A program made the translations under genes and the position numbers. The notes under the pieces are model-generated. The model did not search any database, was not told the DNA's origin, and saw only the letters and a list, made by a program, of their open reading frames with translations. From Halisarca cf. caerulea (lineage: Eukaryota; Porifera; Demospongiae; Chondrillida; Halisarcidae), in NCBI GenBank assembly GCA_963170055.1, contig CAUJGJ010000253.1, positions 62,001-126,000 of the forward strand: a stretch of DNA of 64,000 nucleotides, in the 5' to 3' direction. Below are positions 49,666 to 63,393 of the stretch, piece by piece. Each line of letters starts with the position of its first letter. The stretch's first letter is position 1.

Positions 49666-50289
49666 ATTGGTATTAGCACCAGCATATCCAACACTACACA
49701 AATACGCCCAGAGCTCTTCAGAAAGGTCATGTGTGTCCACTGGGAATGTGCGTGGTGCTAGTGCCAAATATTGGTATTAGCACCAGCATATCAAACACTA
49801 CACAAATACGCCCACAGCACTTCAGAAACTTCATGTGTGTCCACTGGGAATGTGCGTGGTGCTAGTGCCAAATATTGGTATTAGCACCAGCATATCCAAC
49901 ACTACACAATTACGCCCACAGCACTTCAGAAAGGTCATGTGTGTCCACTGGGAATGTGCGTGGTGCTAGTGCCAAATATTGGTATTAGCACCAGCATATC
50001 CAACACTACACAAATACGCCCACAGCACTTCAGAAAGGTCATGTGTGTCCACTGGGAATGTGCGTGGTGCTAGTGCCAAATATTGGTATTAGCACCAGCA
50101 TACCCAACACTACACAATTACGCCCACAGCACTTCAGAAACTTCATGTGTGTCCACTGGGAATGTGCGTGGTGCTATTGCCAAATATTGGTATTAGCACC
50201 AGCATATCCAACACTACACAAATACGCCCACAGCACTTCAGAAACTTCATGTGTGTCCACTGGGAATGTGCGTGGTGCTAGTGCCAAAT
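49666..50289 (+). repeat. Six-monomer core, copy 5
   Basis: Thirteen monomers after copy 4. The fifth monomer has a private CATACCC at about 50,100. The next domain begins shortly after. Confidence 0.87.
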
Positions 50290-50393
50290 ATTGGTATTAG
50301 CACCAGCATATCCAACACTAAACAAATACGCCCACAGCACTTCAGAAACTTCATGTGTGTCCACTGGGAATGTGCGTGGTGCTAGTGCCAAAT

Positions 50394-53300
50394 ATTGGTA
50401 TTAGCACCAGCATATCCAACACTACACAAATACGCCCACAGCACTTCAGAAAGGTCATGTGTGTCCACTGGGAATGTGCGTGGTGCTAGTGCCAAATATT
50501 GGTATTAGCGCCAGCATATCCAACACTACACAAATACGCCCACAGATCTTCAGAAAGGTCATGTGTGTCCACTGGGAATGTGCGTGGTGCTAGTGCCAAA
50601 TATTGGTATTAGCACCAGCATATCCAACACTACACAAATACGCCCACAGCACTTCAGAAAGGTCATGTATGTCCACTGGGAATGTGCGTGGTGCTAGTGC
50701 CAAATATTGGTATTAGCACCAGCATATCCAACACTACACAAATACGCCCACAGCACTTCAGAAAGGTCATGTGTGTCCACTGGGAATGTGCGTGGTGCTA
50801 GTGCCAAATATTGGTATTAGCACCAGCATATCCAACACTACACAAATACGCCCACAGCACTTTAGAAAGGTCATGTGTGTCCACTGGGAATGTGCGTGGT
50901 GCTAGTGCCAAATATTGGTATTAGCACCAGCATATCCAACACTACACAATTACGCCCACAGCACTTCAGAAACTTCATGTGTGTCCACTGGGAATGTGCG
51001 TGGTGCTATTGCCAAATATTGGTATTAGGACAAGCATATCCAACACTACACAAATGCGCCCACAGCACTTCAGAAAGGTCATGTGTGTCCACAGGGAATG
51101 TGCGCGGTGCTAGTGCCAAATATTGGTATTAGCACCAGCATATCCAACATTATACAAATACGCCCACAGTAGTTAAGAAACTTCATGTGTGTCCACTGGG
51201 AATGTGCGTGGTGCTAGTGCCAAATATTGGTATTAGCACCAGCATATCCAACACTACACAAATACGCCCACAGCACTTCAGAAAGGTCATGTGTGTCCAC
51301 TGGGAATGTGCGTGGTGCTAGTGCCAAATATTGGTATTAGCACCAGCATATCCAACACTACACAATTACGCGCACAGCACTTCAGAAAGGTCATGTGTGT
51401 CCACTGGGAATGTGCGTGGTGCTATTGCCAAATATTGGTATTAGGACAAGCATATCCAACACTACACAAATACGCCCACAGCACTTCAGAAAGGTCATGT
51501 GTGTCCACTGGGAATGTGCGCGGTGCTAGTGCCAAATATTGGTATTAGCACCAGCATATCCAACATTATACAAATACGCCCACAGTAGTTAAGAAACTTC
51601 ATGTGTGTCCACTGGGAATGTGCGTGGTGCTAGTGCCAAATATTGGTATTAGCACCAGCATATCCAACACTACACAAATACGACCACAGCACTTCAGAAA
51701 GGTCATGTGTGTCCACTGGGAATGTGCGTGGTGCTAGTGCCAAATATTGGTATTAGCACCAGCATATCCAACACTACACAAATAAGCCCACAGCACTTCA
51801 GAAAGGTCATGTGTGTCCACTGGGAATGTGCGTGGTGCTAGTGCCAAATATTGGTATTAGCACCAGCATATCCAACACTAAACAAATACGCCCACAGAAC
51901 TTCAGAAACTTCATGTGTGTCCACTGGGAATGTGCGTGGTGCTAGTGCCAAATATTGGTATTAGGAAAAGCATATCCAACACTACACAAATACGCCCACA
52001 GCACTTCAGAAAGGTCATGTGTGTCCACTGGGAATGTGCGCGGTGCTAGTGCCAAATATTGGTATTAGCACCAGCATATCCAACATTATACAAATACACC
52101 CACAGTAGTTAAGAAACTTCATGTGTGTCCACTGGGAATGTGCGTGGTGCTAGTGCCAAATATTGGTATTAGCACCAGCATATCCAACACTACACAAATA
52201 CGCCCACAGCACTTCAGAAAGGTCATGTGTGTCCACTGGGAATGTGCGTGGTGCTAGTGCCAAATATTGGTATTAGCACCAGCATATCCAACACTACACA
52301 AATACGCCCACAGCACTTCAGAAAGGTCATGTGTGTCCACTGGGAATGTGCGTGGTGCTAGTGCCAAATATTGGTATTAGCACCAGCATATCCAACACTA
52401 CACAAATACGCCCACAGCACTTCAGAAAGGTCATGTGTGTCCACTGGGAATGTGCGCGGTGCTAGTGCCAAATATTGGTATTAGGACAAGCATATCCAAC
52501 ACTACACAAATACGCCCACAGCACTTCAGAAAGGTCATGTGTGTCCACTGGGAATGTGCGCGGTGCTAGTGCCAAATATTGGTATTAGCACCAGCATATC
52601 CAACATTATACAAATACGCCCACAGTAGTTAAGAAACTTCATGTGTGTCCACTGGGAATGTGCGTGGTGCTAGTGCCAAATATTGGTATTAGCACCAGCA
52701 TATCCAACACTACACAAATACGCCCACAGCACTTCAGAAAGGTCATGTGTGTCCACTGGGAATGTGCGTGGTGCTAGTGCCAAATATTGGTATTAGCACC
52801 AGCATATCCAACACTACACAAATACGCCCACAGCACTTCAGAAAGGTCATGTGTGTCCACTGGGAATGTGCGTGGTGCTAGTGCCTAATATTGGTATTAG
52901 CACCAGCATATCCAACACTACACAAATACGCCCACAGCACTTCAGAAAGGTCATGTGTGTCCACTGGGAATGTGCGTGGTGCTAGTGCCAAATATTGGTA
53001 TTAGCACCAGCATATCCAACACTACACAAATACGCCCACAGCACTTCAGAAAGGTCATGTGTGTCCACTGGGAATGTGCGCGGTGCTAGTGCCAAATATT
53101 GGTATTAGGACAAGCATATCCAACATTACACAAATACGCCCACAGCACTTCAGAAAGGTCATGTGTGTCCACTGGGAATGTGCGCGGTGCTAGTGCCAAA
53201 TATTGGTATTAGCACCAGCATATCCAACATTATACAAATACGCCCACAGTAGTTAAGAAACTTCATGTGTGTCCACTGGGAATGTGCGTGGTGCTAGTGC

Positions 53301-54345
53301 CAAATATTGGTATTTGCACCAGCATATCCAACACTACACAAATACGCTCACAGCACTTCAGAAAGGTCATGTGTGTCCACTGGGAATGTGCGTGGTGCTA
53401 GTGCCAAATATTGGTATTAGCACCAGCATATCCAACACTACACAAATACGCCCACAGCACTTCAGAAAGGTCATGTGTGTCCACTGGGAATGTGCGTGGT
53501 GCTAGTGCCAAATATTGGTATTAGCACCAGCATATCCAACACTACACAATTACGCCCACAGCACTTCAGAAAGGTCATGTGTGTCCACTGGGAATGTGCG
53601 TGGTGCTATTGCCAAATATTGGTATTAGGACAAGCATATCCAACACTACACAAATACGCCCACAGCACTTCAGAAAGGTCATGTGTGTCCACTGGGAATG
53701 TGCGTGGTGCTAGTGCCAAATATTGGTATTAGCACCAGCATATCCAACACTACACAAATAAGCCCACAGCACTTCAGAAAGGTCATGTGTGTCCACTGGG
53801 AATGTGCGTGGTGCTAGTGCCAAATATTGGTATTAGCACCAGCATATCCAACACTACACAATTACGCCCACAGCACTTCAGAAAGGTCATGTGTGTCCAC
53901 TGGGAATGTGCGTGGTGCTATTGCCAAATATTGGTATTGGGACAAGCATATCCAACACTACACAAATACGCCCACAGCACTTCAGAAAGGTCATGTGTGT
54001 CCACTGGGAATGTGCGCGGTGCTAGTGCCAAATATTGGTATTAGCACCAGCATATCCAACATTATACAAATACGCCCACAGTAGTTAAGAAACTTCATGT
54101 GTGTCCACTGGGAATGTGCGTGGTGCTAGTGCCAAATATTGGTATTAGCACCAGCATATTAAACACTACACAAATACGCCCACAGCACTTCAGAAAGGTC
54201 ATGTGTGTCCACTGGGAATGTGCGTGGTGCTAGTGCCAAATATTGGTATTAGCACCAGCATATCCAACACTACACAATTACGCCCACAGCACTTCAGAAA
54301 GGTCATGTGTGTCCACTGGGAATGTGCGTGGTGCTAGTGCCAAAT
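50394..54345 (+). repeat. 38-monomer block, copy 1 (3952 bp)
   Basis: Tandem partner of 54,346-58,401. Its repeated motif is a trio: a GCTATTGCC or GCGCGG monomer, then GGACAAGC (or GGAAAAGC) with GCGCGG, then CATTATAC with GTAGTTAAG. It has two fewer monomers than copy 2 at about 51,850-51,954. Confidence 0.9.
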
Positions 54346-57300
54346 ATTGGTATTAGCACCAGCATATCCAACACTACACAAATACGCCCACAGCACTTCA
54401 GAAAGGTCATGTGTGTCCACTGGGAATGTGCGTGGTGCTAGTGCCAAATATTGGTATTAGCGCCAGCATATCCAACACTACACAAATACGCCCACAGATC
54501 TTCAGAAAGGTCATGTGTGTCCACTGGGAATGTGCGTGGTGCTAGTGCCAAATATTGGTATTAGCACCAGCATATCCAACACTACACAAATACGCCCACA
54601 GCACTTCAGAAAGGTCATGTATGTCCACTGGGAATGTGCGTGGTGCTAGTGCCAAATATTGGTATTAGCACCAGCATATCCAACACTACACAAATACGCC
54701 CACAGCAGTTCAGAAAGGTCATGTGTGTCCACTGGGAATGTGCGTGGTGCTAGTGCCAAATATTGGTATTAGCACCAGCATATCCAACACTACACAAATA
54801 CGCCCACAGCACTTTAGAAAGGTCATGTGTGTCCACTGGGAATGTGCGTGGTGCTAGTGCCAAATATTGGTATTAGCACCAGCATATCCAACACTACACA
54901 ATTACGCCCACAGCACTTCAGAAACTTCATGTGTGTCCACTGGGAATGTGCGTGGTGCTATTGCCAAATATTGGTATTAGGACAAGCATATCCAACACTA
55001 CACAAATGCGCCCACAGCACTTCAGAAAGGTCATGTGTGTCCACAGGGAATGTGCGCGGTGCTAGTGCCAAATATTGGTATTAGCACCAGCATATCCAAC
55101 ATTATACAAATACGCCCACAGTAGTTAAGAAACTTCATGTGTGTCCACTGGGAATGTGCGTGGTGCTAGTGCCAAATATTGGTATTAGCACCAGCATATC
55201 CAACACTACACAAATACGCCCACAGCACTTCAGAAAGGTCATGTGTGTCCACTGGGAATGTGCGTGGTGCTAGTGCCAAATATTGGTATTAGCACCAGCA
55301 TATCCAACACTACACAATTACGCGCACAGCACTTCAGAAAGGTCATGTGTGTCCACTGGGAATGTGCGTGGTGCTATTGCCAAATATTGGTATTAGGACA
55401 AGCATATCCAACACTACACAAATACGCCCACAGCACTTCAGAAAGGTCATGTGTGTCCACTGGGAATGTGCGCGGTGCTAGTGCCAAATATTGGTATTAG
55501 CACCAGCATATCCAACATTATACAAATACGCCCACAGTAGTTAAGAAACTTCATTTGTGTCCACTGGGAATGTGCGTGGTGCTAGTGCCAAATATTGGTA
55601 TTAGCACCAGCATATCCAACACTACACAAATACGCCCACAGCACTTCAGAAAGGTCATGTGTGTCCACTGGGAATGTGCGTGGTGCTAGTGCCAAATATT
55701 GGTATTAGCACCAGCATATCCAACACTACACAAATAAGCCCACAGCACTTCAGAAAGGTCATGTGTGTCCACTGGGAATGTGCGTGGTGCTAGTGCCAAA
55801 TATTGGTATTAGCACCAGCATATCCAACACTAAACAAATACGCCCACAGCACTTCAGAAACTTCATGTGTGTCCACTGGGAATGTGCGTGGTGCTAGTGC
55901 CAAATATTGGTATTAGCACCAGCATATCCAACACTACACAAATACGCCCACAGCACTTCAGAAAGGTCATGTGTGTCCACTAGGAATGTGCGTGGTGCTA
56001 GTGCCAAATATTGGTATTAGCACCAGCATATCCAACACTACACAATTACGCCCACAGCACTTCAGAAACTTCATGTGTGTCCACTGGGAATGTGCGTGGT
56101 GCTATTGCCAAATATTGGTATTAGGAAAAGCATATCCAACACTACACAAATACGCCCACAGCACTTCAGAAAGGTCATGTGTGTCCACTGGGAATGTGCG
56201 CGGTGCTAGTGCCAAATATTGGTATTAGCACCAGCATATCCAACATTATACAAATACACCCACAGTAGTTAAGAAACTTCATGTGTGTCCACTGGGAATG
56301 TGCGTGGTGCTAGTGCCAAATATTGGTATTAGCACCAGCATATCCAACACTACACAAATACGCCCACAGCACTTCAGAAAGGTCATGTGTGTCCACTGGG
56401 AATGTGCGTGGTGCTAGTGCCAAATATTGGTATTAGCACCAGCATATCCAACACTACACAAATACGCCCACAGCACTTCAGAAAGGTCATGTGTGTCCAC
56501 TGGGAATGTGCGTGGTGCTAGTGCCAAATATTGGTATTAGCACCAGCATATCCAACACTACACAAATACGCCCACAGCACTTCAGAAAGGTCATGTGTGT
56601 CCACTGGGAATGTGCGCGGTGCTAGTGCCAAATATTGGTATTAGGACAAGCATATCCAACACTACACAAATACGCCCACAGCACTTCAGAAAGGTCATGT
56701 GTGTCCACTGGGAATGTGCGCGGTGCTAGTGCCAAATATTGGTATTAGCACCAGCATATCCAACATTATACAAATACGCCCACAGTAGTTAAGAAACTTC
56801 ATGTGTGTCCACTGGGAATGTGCGTGGTGCTAGTGCCAAATATTGGTATTAGCACCAGCATATCCAACACTACACAAATACGCCCACAGCACTTCAGAAA
56901 GGTCATGTGTGTCCACTGGGAATGTGCGTGGTGCTAGTGCCAAATATTGGTATTAGCACCAGCATATCCAACACTACACAAATACGCCCACAGCACTTCA
57001 GAAAGGTCATGTGTGTCCACTGGGAATGTGCGTGGTGCTAGTGCCAAATATTGGTATTAGCACCAGCATATCCAACACTACACAAATACGCCCACAGCAC
57101 TTCAGAAAGGTCATGTGTGTCCACTGGGAATGTGCGTGGTGCTAGTGCCAAATATTGGTATTAGCACCAGCATATCCAACACTACACAAATACGCCCACA
57201 GCACTTCAGAAAGGTCATGTGTGTCCACTGGGAATGTGCGCGGTGCTAGTGCCAAATATTGGTTTTAGGACAAGCATATCCAACATTACACAAATACGCC

Positions 57301-58401
57301 CACAGCACTTCAGAAAGGTCATGTGTGTCCACTGGGAATGTGCGCGGTGCTAGTGCCAAATATTGGTATTAGCACCAGCATATCCAACATTATACAAATA
57401 CGCCCACAGTAGTTAAGAAACTTCATGTGTGTCCACTGGGAATGTGCGTGGTGCTAGTGCCAAATATTGGTATTTGCACCAGCATATCCAACACTACACA
57501 AATACGCTCACAGCACTTCAGAAAGGTCATGTGTGTCCACTGGGAATGTGCGTGGTGCTAGTGCCAAATATTGGTATTAGCACCAGCATATCCAACACTA
57601 CACAAATACGCCCACAGCACTTCAGAAAGGTCATGTGTGTCCACTGGGAATGTGCGTGGTGCTAGTGCCAAATATTGGTATTAGCACCAGCATATCCAAC
57701 ACTACACAATTACGCCCACAGCACTTCAGAAAGGTCATGTGTGTCCACTGGGAATGTGCGTGGTGCTATTGCCAAATATTGGTATTAGGACAAGCATATC
57801 CAACACTACACAAATACGCCCACAGCACTTCAGAAAGGTCATGTGTGTCCACTGGGAATGTGCGTGGTGCTAGTGCCAAATATTGGTATTAGCACCAGCA
57901 TATCCAACACTACACAAATAAGCCCACAGCACTTCAGAAAGGTCATGTGTGTCCACTGGGAATGTGCGTGGTGCTAGTGCCAAATATTGGTATTAGCACC
58001 AGCATATCCAACACTACACAATTACGCCCACAGCACTTCAGAAAGGTCATGTGTGTCCACTGGGAATGTGCGTGGTGCTATTGCCAAATATTGGTATTGG
58101 GACAAGCATATCCAACACTACACAAATACGCCCACAGCACTTCAGAAAGGTCATGTGTGTCCACTGGGAATGTGCGCGGTGCTAGTGCCAAATATTGGTA
58201 TTAGCACCAGCATATCCAACATTATACAAATACGCCCACAGTAGTTAAGAAACTTCATGTGTGTCCACTGGGAATGTGCGTGGTGCTAGTGCCAAATATT
58301 GGTATTAGCACCAGCATATTAAACACTACACAAATACGCCCACAGCACTTCAGAAAGGTCATGTGTGTCCACTGGGAATGTGCGTGGTGCTAGTGCCAAA
58401 T
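54346..58401 (+). repeat. 39-monomer block, copy 2 (4056 bp)
   Basis: Matches copy 1 at an offset of 3952 bp up to about 55,900 and at 4160 bp after about 56,114. The fortieth monomer (58,402, AATAAGCCC) differs from its partner (54,242, ACAATTACG). Point differences noticed include CAGCAGTTC near 54,705, CATTTGTG near 55,553, CTAGGAATG near 55,981 and TTGGTTTTAGG near 57,262. Confidence 0.9.
55906..56113 (+). repeat. Two monomers absent from the partner copy
   Basis: One GG monomer with CTAGGAATG and one ACAATTACG monomer ending GCTATTGCC lie between the CTAAAC monomer and the GGAAAAGC monomer. In copy 1 these flanks (51,850 and 51,954) are adjacent. The sequence alone does not show whether this is a gain here or a loss there. 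Confidence 0.85.
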
Positions 58402-60377
58402 ATTGGTATTAGCACCAGCATATCCAACACTACACAAATAAGCCCACAGCACTTCAGAAAGGTCATGTGTGTCCACTGGGAATGTGCGTGGTGCTAGTGC
58501 CAAATATTGGTATTAGCACCAGCATATCCAACACTAAACAAATACGCCCACAGCACTTCAGAAACTTCATGTGTGTCCACTGGGAATGTGCGTGGTGCTA
58601 GTGCCAAATATTGGTATTAGCACCAGCATATCCAACACTACACAAATACGCCCACAGCACTTCAGAAAGGTCATGTGTGTCCACTGGGAATGTGCGTGGT
58701 GCTATTGCCAAATATTGCTATTAGGAAAAGCATATCCAACACTACACAAATACGCCCACAGCACTTCAGAAAGGTCATGTGTGTCCACTGGGAATGTGCG
58801 CGGTGCTAGTGCCAAATATTGGTATTAGCACCAGCATATCCAACATTATACAAATACGCCCACAGTAGTTAAGAAACTTCATGTGTGTCCACTGGGAATG
58901 TGCGTGGTGCTAGTGCCAAATATTGGTATTAGCACCAGCATATCCAACACTACACAAATACGCCCACAGCACTTCAGAAAGGTCATGTGTGTCCACTGGG
59001 AATGTGCGTGGTGCTAGTGCCAAATATTGGTATTAGCACCAGCATATCCAACACTAAACAAATACGCCCACAGCACTTCAGAAAGGTCATGTGTGTCCAC
59101 TGGGAATGTGCGTGGTGCTAGTGCCAAATATTGGTATTAGCACCAGCATATCCAACACTACACAAATACGCCCACAGCACTTCAGAAAGGTCATGTGTGT
59201 CCACTGGGAATGTGCGTGGTGCTAGTGCCAAATATTGGTATTAGCACCAGCATATCCAACACTACACAATTACGCCCACAGCACTTCAGAAAGGTCATGT
59301 GTGTCCACTGGGAATGTGCGTGGTGCTATTGCCAAATATTGGTATTAGGACAAGCATATCCAACACTACACAAATACGCCCACAGCACTTCAGAAACTTC
59401 ATGTGTGTCCACTGGGAATGTGCGCGGTGCTAGTGCCAAATATTGGTATTAGCACCAGCATATCCAACATTATACAAATACGCCCACAGTAGTTAAGAAA
59501 CTTCATGTGTGTCCACTGGGAATGTGCGTGGTGCTAGTGCCAAATATTGGTATTAGCACCAGCATATCCAACACTACACAAATACGCCCACAGCACTTCA
59601 GAAAGGTCATGTGTGTCCACTGGGAATGTGCGTGGTGCTAGTGCCAAATATTGGTATTAGCACCAGCATATCCAACACTACACAAATACGCCCACAGCAC
59701 TTCAGAAAGGTCATGTGTGTCCACTGGGAATGTGCGTGGTGCTAGTGCCAAATATTGGTATTAGCACCAGCATATCCAACATTACAAAAATACGCCCACA
59801 GCACTTCAGAAACTTCATGTGTGTCCACTGGGAATGTGCGTGGTGCTAGTGCCAAATATTGGTATTAGCACCAGCATATCCAACACTACACAAATACGCC
59901 CACAGCACTTCAGAAAGGTCATGTGTGTCCACTGGGAATGTGCGTGGTGCTAGTGCCAAATATTGGTATTAGCACCAGCATATCCAACACTACACAAATA
60001 AGCCCACAGCACTTCAGAAAGGTCATGTGTGTCCACTGGGAATGTGCGTGGTGCTAGTGCCAAATATTGGTATTAGCACCAGCATATCCAATACTAAACA
60101 AATACGCCCACAGCACTTCAGAAACTTCATGTGTGTCCACTGGGAATGTGCGTGGTGCTAGTGCCAAATATTGGTATTAGCACCAGCATATCCAACACTA
60201 CACAAATACGCCCACAGCACTTCAGAAAGGTCATGTGTGTCCACTGGGAATGTGCGTGGTGCTAGTGCCAAATATTGGTATTAGCGCCAGCATATCCAAC
60301 ACTACACAAATACGCCCACAGATCTTCAGAAAGGTCATGTGTGTCCACTGGGAATGTGCGTGGTGCTAGTGCCAAAT
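58402..60377 (+). repeat. Mixed right-hand monomers
   Basis: Nineteen monomers using the same variants as 50-58 kb (AATAAGCCC, CTAAAC, GGAAAAGC, CATTATAC/GTAGTTAAG, GCGCC/AGATCTTC) in a new order. No exact long duplicate was identified. No gene is present. Confidence 0.83.
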
Positions 60378-61937
60378 ATTGGTATTAGCACCAGCATATC
60401 CAACACTACACAAATACGCCCACAGCACTTCAGAAAGGTCATGTGTGTCCACTGGGAATGTGCGTGGTGCTAGTGCCAAATATTGGTATTAGCACCAGCA
60501 TATCCAACACTACACAAATACGCCCACAGCACTTCAGAAAGGTCATGTGTGTCCACTGGGAATGTGCGTGGTGCTAGTGCCAAATATTGGTATTAGCACC
60601 AGCATATCCAACACTACACAAATACGCCCACAGCACTTCAGAAAGGTCATGTGTGTCCACTGGGAATGTGCGTGGTGCTAGTGCCAAATATTGGTATTAG
60701 CACCAGCTTATCCAACACTACACAAATACGCCCACAGCACTTCAGAAAGGTCATGTGTGTCCACTGGGAATGTGCGTGGTGCTAGTGCCAAATATTGGTA
60801 TTAGCACCAGCATATCCAACACTACACAAATACGCCCACAGCACTTCAGAAACTTCATGTGTGTCCACTGGGAATGTGCGTGGTGCTAGTGCCAAATATT
60901 GGTATTAGCACCAGCATATCCAACACTACACAATTACGCCCACAGCACTTCAGAAAGGTCATGTGTGTCCACTGGGAATGTGCGCGGTGCTAGTGCCAAA
61001 TATTGGTATTAGCTACAGCATATCCAACATTACACAAATACGCCCACAGTAGTTAAGAAACTTCATGTGTGTCCACTGGGAATGTGCGTGGTGCTAGTGC
61101 CAAATATTGGTATTAGCACCAGCATATCCAACACTACACAAATACGCCCACAGCACTTCAGAAACTTCATGTGTGTACAATGGGAATGTGCGTGGTGCTA
61201 GTGCCAAATATTGGTATTAGCACCAGCATATCCAACACTACACAAATACGCCCACAGCACTTCAGAAAGGTCATGTGTGTCCACTGGGAATGTGCGTGGT
61301 GCTAGTGCCAAATATTGGTATTAGCACCAGCATATCCAACACTACACAAATACGCCCACAGCACTTCAGAAACTTCATGTGTGTCCACTGGGAATGTGCG
61401 TGGTGCTAGTGCCAAATATTGGTATTAGCACCAGCATATCCAACACTACACAAATACGCCCACAGCACTTCAGAAAGGTCATGTGTGTCCACTGGGAATG
61501 TGCGTGGTGCTAGTGCCAAATATTGGTATTAGCACCAGCATATCAAACACTACACAAATACGCCCACAGCACTTCAGAAACTTCATGTGTGTCCACTGGG
61601 AATGTGCGTGGTGCTAGTGCCAAATATTGGTATTAGCACCAGCATATCCAACATTACACAAATACGCCCACAGCAGTTAAGAAACTTCATGTGTGTCCAC
61701 TGGGAATGTGCGTGGTGCTAGTGCCAAATATTGGTATTAGCACCAGCATATCCAACACTACACAAATACGCCCACAGCACTTCAGAAACTTCATGTGTGT
61801 ACAATGGGAATGTGCGTGGTGCTAGTGTCAAATATTGGTATTAGCACCAGCATATCCAACACTACACAAATACGCCCACAGCACTTCAGAAAGGTCATGT
61901 GTGTCCACTGGGAATGTGCGTTGTGCTAGTGCCAAAT
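60378..61937 (+). repeat. 15-monomer block, copy 1 (1560 bp)
   Basis: Three plain GG monomers, CTTATCC, CT, ACAATTACG ending GCGCGG, AGCTACAGC with GTAGTTAAG, then ACAATGGG and later CAGTTAAG and ACAATGGG monomers. It repeats from 61,938. Confidence 0.85.
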
Positions 61938-63393
61938 ATTGGTATTAGCACCAGCATATCCAACACTACACAAATACGCCCACAGCACTTCAGAAAGGTC
62001 ATGTGTGTCCACTGGGAATGTGCGTGGTGCTAGTGCCAAATATTGGTATTAGCACCAGCATATCCAACACTACACAAATACGCCCACAGCACTTCAGAAA
62101 GGTCATGTGTGTCCACTGGGAATGTGCGTGGTGCTAGTGCCAAATATTGGTATTAGCACCAGCATATCCAACACTACACAAATACGCCCACAGCACTTCA
62201 GAAAGGTCATGTGTGTCCACTGGGAATGTGCGTGGTGCTAGTGCCAAATATTGGTATTAGCACCAGCTTATCCAACACTACACCAATACGCCCAGAGCAC
62301 TTCAGAAAGGTCATGTGTGTCCACTGGGAATGTGCGTGGTGCTAGTGCCAAATATTGGTATTAGCACCAGCATATCCAACACTACACAAATACGCCCACA
62401 GCACTTCAGAAACTTCATGTGTGTCCACTGGGAATGTGCGTGGTGCTAGTGCCAAATATTGGTATTAGCACCAGCATATCCAACACTACACAATTACGCC
62501 CACAGCACTTCAGAAAGGTCATGTGTGTCCACTGGGAATGTGCGCGGTGCTAGTGCCAAATATTGGTATTAGCTACAGCATATCCAACATTACACAAATA
62601 CGCCCACAGTAGTTAAGAAACTTCATGTGTGTCCACTGGGAATGTGCGTGGTGCTAGTGCCAAATATTGGTATTAGCACCAGCATATCCAACACTACACA
62701 AATACGCCCACAGCACTTCAGAAACTTCATGTGTGTCCACTGGGAATGTGCGTGGTGCTAGTGCCAAATATTGGTATTAGCACCAGCATATCCAACACTA
62801 CACAAATACGCCCACAGCACTTCAGAAAGGTCATGTGTGTCCACTGGGAATGTGCGTGGTGCTAGTGCCAAATATTGGTATTAGCACCAGCATATCCAAC
62901 ACTACACAAATACGCCCACAGCACTTCAGAAAGGTCATGTGTGTCCACTGGGAATGTGCGTGGTGCTAGTGCCAAATATTGGTATTAGCACCAGCATATC
63001 CAACACTACACAAATACGCCCACAGCACTTCAGAAACTTCATGTGTGTCCACTGGGAATGTGCGTGGTGCTAGTGCCAAATATTGGTATTAGCACCAGCA
63101 TATCCAACATTACACAAATACGCCCACAGCAGTTAAGAAACTTCATGTGTGTCCACTGGGAATGTGCGTGGTGCTAGTGCCAAATATTGGTATTAGCACC
63201 AGCATATCCAACACTACACAAATACGCCCACAGCACTTCAGAAACTTCATGTGTGTACAATGGGAATGTGCGTGGTGCTAGTTTCAAATATTGGTATTAG
63301 CACCAGCATATCCAACACTACACAAATACGCCCACAGCACTTCAGAAAGGTCATGTGTGTCCACTGGGAATGTGCGTGGTGCTAGTGCCAAAT
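61938..63393 (+). repeat. 14-monomer block, copy 2 (1456 bp)
   Basis: Matches copy 1 at an offset of 1560 bp to about 62,870, then at 1456 bp, so one monomer is missing. Private differences include CACCAATAC/GAGCAC in the CTTATCC monomer and CCACTGGG where copy 1 has ACAATGGG at about 61,177. Confidence 0.85.
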
